Of a stretch of 64,000 nt of DNA, positions 60,279-64,000 are shown piece by piece; position 1 is the stretch's first letter, and each line of letters opens with the position of its first letter. Below the pieces are notes generated by a model. That model worked only from the letters and a program-made list of their open reading frames with translations. It had not been told where the DNA came from and searched no databases. The DNA is taken from assembly GCF_010015475.1 (NCBI RefSeq), contig NZ_SSNI01000015.1:1-64000 (forward strand), in the 5' to 3' direction. The translations under genes and the position numbers were made by a program. The stretch is from Pontibacter pamirensis (GTDB lineage: Bacteria > Bacteroidota > Bacteroidia > Cytophagales > Hymenobacteraceae).

Positions 60279-61040
60279 TTAGGAGAGGGTTGGGGTGAGG
60301 TTAAGTATACCCTCCGGATACTCCACCTTTGCCAGGTACAGGCCCTCTGCCGGCGCTGCCCCGCTGGACTGGCGGCGGTCCTGGCTGGCCACCACCTTCT
60401 CAAACTGCGCCACCGTCAGTTTGCCGCGGCCTACGTCTACCAGCGTACCGACAATCAGGCGCACCATGCCGCGCAGAAAACGGTTAGCGCGAACAGTAAA
60501 CACCAGCTCCTCCCCTTGCTGCCGCCACACCGCCTCATACATGTCACAGCGGTAGTGTTTGGTATCGCCTTTTACTTTGCTGAAGGTGGTAAAATCTTCA
60601 TACTTCAAAAGTATAGCGGCAGCCTCGTTCATTTTCTCCACATCCAGCGGGCGGCTGTGGTGGTAGGCGTAAAATCGTTTAAAAGGATTTGGGGTGAGAG
60701 ATATATGATAGTGATAGGTGCGGGCAAGGGCATCGAAGCGGGCATGGGCATCGTCCGGCACCAGGTACAGTTGCTTTGCCACCACGTCGTCTGGCAGCAG
60801 GCGGTTAAAACGGTACACAGACTGCTGCGTATCAAGCTCCTGCTCCACATCGAAATGCACGAACTGCTGGCTGGCATGCACCCCGGTATCGGTGCGGCCG
60901 CTCCCGGTAGAATCGATTTGCTGCCGCAGCACTTTGCTCAGGCAATCGTCCAGCACCTCCTGCACCGATAGCGCATTAAGCTGCACCTGCCATCCGTGAA
61001 ACCGGGTGCCGTCGTAGACTATCTCTAGAAAGTAACGCAT
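60279..61040 (-). CDS. truA: tRNA pseudouridine(38-40) synthase
   Basis: 253 residues. Makes pseudouridine in the anticodon arm of tRNAs. Catalytic Asp51 in STGSGRTDTGVHASQQFVHF; MRYFLEIVYDGTRFHGWQVQ at the start; RFLRGMVRLIVGTLVDVGRGKL near the C-terminus. The last seven residues (NLTPTLS) are encoded by an intergenic CCTCACCCCAACCCTCT-type repeat. A TACCTTTG-type box (minus strand, 61045-61052) lies only 5 bp upstream of the ATG, suggesting a very short leader. Confidence 0.94.
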   Translation of the reverse strand: MRYFLEIVYDGTRFHGWQVQLNALSVQEVLDDCLSKVLRQQIDSTGSGRTDTGVHASQQFVHFDVEQELDTQQSVYRFNRLLPDDVVAKQLYLVPDDAHARFDALARTYHYHISLTPNPFKRFYAYHHSRPLDVEKMNEAAAILLKYEDFTTFSKVKGDTKHYRCDMYEAVWRQQGEELVFTVRANRFLRGMVRLIVGTLVDVGRGKLTVAQFEKVVASQDRRQSSGAAPAEGLYLAKVEYPEGILNLTPTLS

Positions 61041-61116
61041 GGTGCAAAGGTATAAAATTCCGGGGGCTAACGCATAAACCTAACAGCGCCGCTAAGAGTT
61101 GTGCGCAGCTGCGGCC

Positions 61117-61149
61117 AGCAGACTCTCGCAGGAGCTGCGCACGCTGCGA
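61117..61149. repeat. Direct repeat copy B with internal hairpin
   Basis: Same 33-nt sequence as 60201-60233 with one difference. It lies just upstream of truA, which is therefore bracketed by copies. Confidence 0.7.
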
Positions 61150-61187
61150 AATTTTTAGTATAGATCAGTTTAGATCATACCTCTTTG

Positions 61188-61203
61188 CGTTTCACGTGAA
61201 ATG
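61188..61203. promoter_or_regulatory. parS-like palindrome
   Basis: CGTTTCACGTGAAATG matches 13 of 16 bases of the ParB-binding consensus TGTTTCACGTGAAACA, with the central TTTCACGTGAAA palindrome intact. No parA, parB or dnaA is visible in the window. The rest of the 61041-61387 gap holds the repeat copy and a promoter-like box. Confidence 0.3.
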
Positions 61204-61351
61204 CTGTCTCGGTTTGTTAAGCATTCCGTGGGCGCAACTTTATCTCTGTAGGTATAGCAGGGAGGCTGCTGCCATACTCTACCGCCAGGTGCTTTGATGG
61301 CTTAACAGCATCAGCTTTGCGCATCTAATTTTTGTTTTACAGGTCTTTGTA

Positions 61352-61359
61352 TAATTTTG
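61352..61359 (+). promoter_or_regulatory. Candidate -7 box of the DUF4293 gene
   Basis: TAATTTTG matches TAnnTTTG, with TTTG at 61331-61334 as possible -33 element (17-bp gap, slightly short). The start codon is 28 bp downstream. Confidence 0.45.
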
Positions 61360-61387
61360 CATCTCTTTATGAGTTAAAAAATATTTT

Positions 61388-61888
61388 ATGATACAAAGAA
61401 TCCAAACCGTATTTCTCTTCCTGCTAATCGTAGCGATGGTCTCGATGTTGTTTCTGCCGCTTTGGTCCAAGACAGATGCCGTTACAGGAGAAACTGTTGT
61501 GCTTTCGGCCTGGAGCCTGAAATCAGTCATCCTGAATGAGGAGGGCGATCCTATCGGGGCAGGAACGCTTCCGGAGCACGGCACCATTGGCATTGGCTTG
61601 CTGGCTATTGCAGCGGCAGTGATTGCAGCTTATGAAATCTTCCAGTACAGGAGCCGTCTAAACCAAATGAAACTAGGCTTGTTAAACACACTTGTGATGG
61701 CTGCACTGCTGGGCACTGCCTTCTATTATGCCACTTACGTTGGATCCGAAATGGTAGAGGCTAATAGCAATGGCTCCTATCATGCCGGGTTTTACATGCC
61801 CGTGTTCGGACTCCTGTTCAACGCTTTGTCAAACCGCTTTATCAAACGTGATGAAGACCTGGTACGGTCCGTAGACAGACTTAGGTAA
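61388..61888 (+). CDS. DUF4293 membrane protein
   Basis: 166 residues with four transmembrane segments (about 7-27, 65-85, 100-120, 132-150). Begins MIQRIQTVFLFLLIVAMVSM, the usual start of DUF4293, and has GFYMPVFGLLFNALSNRFIKRDEDLVRSVDRLR at the end, also typical. Function unknown; the family is found in Bacteroidota. Single gene. Confidence 0.9.
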   Translation: MIQRIQTVFLFLLIVAMVSMLFLPLWSKTDAVTGETVVLSAWSLKSVILNEEGDPIGAGTLPEHGTIGIGLLAIAAAVIAAYEIFQYRSRLNQMKLGLLNTLVMAALLGTAFYYATYVGSEMVEANSNGSYHAGFYMPVFGLLFNALSNRFIKRDEDLVRSVDRLR

Positions 61889-61889
61889 G

Positions 61890-62070
61890 TTTAGGAGTTA
61901 GAGAGTTAAAAAGTTAGAAAGCCAAAAGCCGCTTCCGGACACTGCGTATGAGAGCGGCTTTTAACTTTCTAGCCTATTAATTCATAGCATGATTATGTAC
62001 ATGCAAAGAAAGGGACTCCATTGATTCATTTAAACTCTCTAACTTTCTAACTCCCAAACTCTCTAACTCA
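61890..62070. repeat. TAACT-type intergenic repeats
   Basis: GTTTAGGAGTTAGAGAGTTA (61890-61909) and following words reappear inverted at 62035-62070 (CTCTAACTTTCTAACTCCCA...). Between them lies another short stem, AAAAGCCGCTTCC...GGAGCGGCTTTT-like (61924-61965), which may be the terminator of the DUF4293 gene. Confidence 0.5.
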
Positions 62071-62076
62071 AGGTAA

Positions 62077-62820
62077 CTACCTACGGCTGTTGCTGTAGCG
62101 TTCCAGTTCTTCCACGTTGCTGTCGAAGCGGAACACATCGTAGACGTAGTAAAAGTGCTCCCGGTCGCAGAGATAGTCGTAGGCAAACTTTGCAAACTCC
62201 ACCTGGTTGGATTCATACTCAAATTGCTGTAACAGGCGCCTCAGGTCTTCTGCCATGATACTGCCGCTACGCACTGCTTCCCGGGCAATGGTTAGTTTGG
62301 TATTATCGAATTCCCGGCTGTTCATAGCTTGTATCACCCGGTCCAATTCCTGTGCTGTCAGCAAGTTGCGGCAGTTGTTGTCCTCGTAGCGGGGTGGTTG
62401 CGGCTCACGTCGGTTTTGGCGACCATAGTCCTCGTAACTTTCGTCATAGCGAGGTAAGGGCGGAACAGGGGTAACGACTACGGGTGGTGGCACTACTCTA
62501 ACCTCCCTGATTAGGTGCAGATAAGCCCTCCTGCCTCTGGTACGCACGCCATAGTTAGCTTCCACCCCATTCGGCACAAGCACGCGCTGCCCCATCCGGT
62601 ATACACCACGCCGGCTCCTGACACTCACCTCCACCAGGTGCCTGCCTGGCTGCAGGTGATTAATGCGCACATAATTCGATGCCCTGTGGTTAATAGTTCT
62701 GCCGTTCAGCTTGATATAGAATACCTCGCCTCTTTCGGCACTGAAGGTAAGAACGGAAGCTTGCGCCATCACCGGTAACACCAGTAGCACAAGCAGGAAC
62801 GGGAGTAGAAGCTTTTTCAT
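62077..62820 (-). CDS. DUF4476-domain exported protein
   Basis: 247 residues. Sec signal peptide (to about residue 19, LPVMAQA). An N-terminal beta part (LTFSAERGEVFYIKLNGRTINHRASNYVRINHLQPGRHLVEVSVRSRR) is followed by a Pro/Arg/Tyr-rich linker (VVPPPVVVTPVPPLPRYDE ... QPPRYED). The C-terminal DUF4476 domain (about 150-240) has LLTAQELDRVIQAMNSREFDNTKLTIAREAVRSGSIMAEDLRRLLQQFEYESNQVEFAKFAYDYLCDREHFYYVYDVF. Function unknown. Confidence 0.9.
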   Translation of the reverse strand: MKKLLLPFLLVLLVLPVMAQASVLTFSAERGEVFYIKLNGRTINHRASNYVRINHLQPGRHLVEVSVRSRRGVYRMGQRVLVPNGVEANYGVRTRGRRAYLHLIREVRVVPPPVVVTPVPPLPRYDESYEDYGRQNRREPQPPRYEDNNCRNLLTAQELDRVIQAMNSREFDNTKLTIAREAVRSGSIMAEDLRRLLQQFEYESNQVEFAKFAYDYLCDREHFYYVYDVFRFDSNVEELERYSNSRR

Positions 62821-62991
62821 CGGGAGTATAGTTTTCAGCTTATACTTCTGTTAAACCAAGTTCTGTGCCAGACTAGATTACCTTATCCTATAGTGGACGA
62901 CAAGTGCCAAGGATCTGTAAATTTGCTCTGACTTGGCTGAAGTAGTATATTGTCTCCTCCAGTACCTTTCTTCAAACCGCTGCTCAATTGG

Positions 62992-63681
62992 CTAGAGGCT
63001 ATAATTAAACCCGACTCCCACAGATTTAGAAATGCGGAGAAACCCAGTAAAACCCTGGTCCCAATCATAGTAAAATGAATTGTTTCCTGTCAGGTTATAT
63101 TTGAAGCCATGATATTCTATAAGTCCACTGAAGCGCTTGCTTATTTTATAGTTTAAGCCCAAGCCAGCAGTAACAAAGGCATTCATACCAGCGTCTCTTA
63201 CATTCAGTACCGTTGAGATGTCATCCTGCCGTGTCTCTATCCTTTTGAACTTGGTGGTGCCAAAGGCGGGCATAACCGTACCGGTGCCATATAGTTGAAA
63301 CCGTCTGAAAACTTTGAACAACACGTATCGCATGGTAACAGGCACAGCCAAAACGTGCGTGTTGGAGTAGGAATCGTACATCAGGGTGTCTGGGGAACCC
63401 GGCGACCAGTTATTATGGTCCGAGCTGCCCCCGTAAGCAAGCCCTGCCTGTATGCTTGCCCGCTCATTCAGCTGATAACCGAAGTTGACTGAAAGCGGGG
63501 CAAAATAACCTGACGTGACATCCTGAGCACCCTTGGGGTTTTTATAGTAGATATGGTGGGAGACAGTACTGAAACTGACACCAACATAAAATCTGCTCCT
63601 ATCGGATACAGCGGAGTCTGGCTGCTGGGCTACGGCTTCTAAAGAGAGCAGCAGAAAAAGGAAGATTAGGTTTGTTCTCAT
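62992..63681 (-). CDS. Outer-membrane beta-barrel protein (PorT-like size)
   Basis: 229 residues from ATG 63681 (MRTNLIFLFLLLSLEAVAQQ, a Sec signal peptide). The frame to 63735 adds an unlikely leader. Alternating short aromatic strands: FYVGVSFSTVSHHIYY, YFAPLSVNFGYQLNERASIQAGLAYGG, VPVTMRYVLFKVFRRFQLYGTGTVMPAF, MNAFVTAGLGLNYKISKRFSGLIEYHGFKYNL, and a C-terminal VGVGFNYSL. It is probably an eight- to ten-stranded barrel. Function unknown; the gene appears to be alone. Confidence 0.78.
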   Translation of the reverse strand: MRTNLIFLFLLLSLEAVAQQPDSAVSDRSRFYVGVSFSTVSHHIYYKNPKGAQDVTSGYFAPLSVNFGYQLNERASIQAGLAYGGSSDHNNWSPGSPDTLMYDSYSNTHVLAVPVTMRYVLFKVFRRFQLYGTGTVMPAFGTTKFKRIETRQDDISTVLNVRDAGMNAFVTAGLGLNYKISKRFSGLIEYHGFKYNLTGNNSFYYDWDQGFTGFLRISKSVGVGFNYSL

Positions 63682-63761
63682 GGTCAGACTACTATACGCC
63701 TCTGTGTAAATATAAAAATAATATAATCTGCACATACTGAAATATTTGCAACATCAGACAC

Positions 63762-63796
63762 AAAAAAATAGCCACAGGTTGGCTCCTGTGGCTATT
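63762..63796 (-). terminator. Terminator of purM
   Basis: AATAGCCACAGG (63767-63778) and CCTGTGGCTATT (63785-63796), perfect arms, 6-nt loop; on the minus strand the stem is followed by a T-run (complement of A at 63762-63768). Confidence 0.85.
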
Positions 63797-63818
63797 CTAA
63801 AGGTATAGTTATAAGCTG

Positions 63819-64000
63819 CTACCCTTCATAGTAAAACTCACCATACTTGCTTTTGATAGTCAGTTCGTTGGTTTTGCTATTCTCCACACGGCCAATAATT
63901 TTCGCCTCCACGCCAAACGCTTTGGAAATATCTATCAGATCCTTCGCATGGGCCTCCGGCAGGTAAATCTCCAGGCGGTGCCCCATATTAAAGACTTTGT
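63819..64000 (-). CDS. purM: Phosphoribosylformylglycinamidine cyclo-ligase, C-terminal end (cut by window edge)
   Basis: The minus strand is open from base 64000 to a TAG at 63819-63821. It encodes KVFNMGHRLEIYLPEAHAKD then LIDISKAFGVEAKIIGRVE, closely following the C-terminal end of PurM (VFNMGxRxEIYxPExxAxDxIxISKxFGxxAxIIGRVE). PurM makes the imidazole ring in purine synthesis. The rest of the gene lies outside the window. Confidence 0.9.
   Translation of the reverse strand, partial: KVFNMGHRLEIYLPEAHAKDLIDISKAFGVEAKIIGRVENSKTNELTIKSKYGEFYYEG

Overview
The window looks like chromosomal DNA of a Cytophagales-type Bacteroidota, closest in feel to Pontibacter/Hymenobacteraceae. This is inferred from gene content, not from a database search. 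Signs are the many MKK..C lipoproteins, the FadL/OMPP1-type porin, DUF4476, DUF4293 and DUF1573 proteins, a long Bacteroidota-type NusB, archaeal-type ProS, promoters of the TTTG / TAnnTTTG kind, and weak Shine-Dalgarno sites. No rRNA, prophage or CRISPR array is visible. One tRNA gene (Val, anticodon TAC) is present.

Layout. 1-122: tail of an IS110-family transposase and its right end, abutting a 26-bp palindrome. 0.45-6.4 kb: 3-hydroxyanthranilate (kynurenine/tryptophan) meta-cleavage genes: ACMS decarboxylase, a sorbosone-dehydrogenase-like lipoprotein and 3-hydroxyanthranilate dioxygenase on the minus strand, divergent from an unusual SDR and a 2-aminomuconate-semialdehyde-type dehydrogenase. 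6.5-15.2 kb: DPP IV peptidase, FadL-like porin, low-complexity lipoprotein, proS, and an NfeD/FloA flotillin pair. 15.35-~16.7 kb: a full IS110-family element whose transposase is preceded by a structured noncoding segment that is a good candidate bridge-RNA (seekRNA) locus. 16.9-22.3 kb: small lipoproteins, a two-domain thioredoxin-fold protein, a 2OG-Fe(II) oxygenase and a ChrA-type transporter. 22.4-25.5 kb: nucleotide-sugar genes galE-rfbB-rfbA. 25.6-34.7 kb: prmC, ribD, free-Met-sulfoxide reductase, phospholipid genes psd and cdsA with a glutamate dehydrogenase between them, a CPBP protease, dusB and an EamA permease. 34.8-44.7 kb: NhaC-type antiporter with an extra exported N-terminal domain, acetyltransferase, orphan histidine kinase divergent from hemA, ArsR regulator, anmK, a second Glu/Leu-type dehydrogenase and an MscS channel. 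45-54.4 kb: AsmA-like protein, tRNA-Val, a seven-gene minus-strand run nusB-ytxH-icd-DUF1573-yajC-ybbR-coaE, and leucine dehydrogenase. 54.5-60 kb: two ABC exporters bracketing an HTH protein, a TetR regulator and a small membrane-anchored protein. 60.2-64 kb: truA flanked by direct repeats, DUF4293 and DUF4476 proteins, a beta-barrel protein, and the 3' end of purM.

Most of the window is ordinary core metabolism. The parts least explained by genes are the IS110 noncoding region, the degenerate SDR in the 3-hydroxyanthranilate cluster, and several families of intergenic inverted repeats (TAACT-rich stems, GAAGGAC-rich stems, ACCCCTAACCCC elements, and truA-flanking hairpin repeats) that recur between unrelated genes, often at gene ends.
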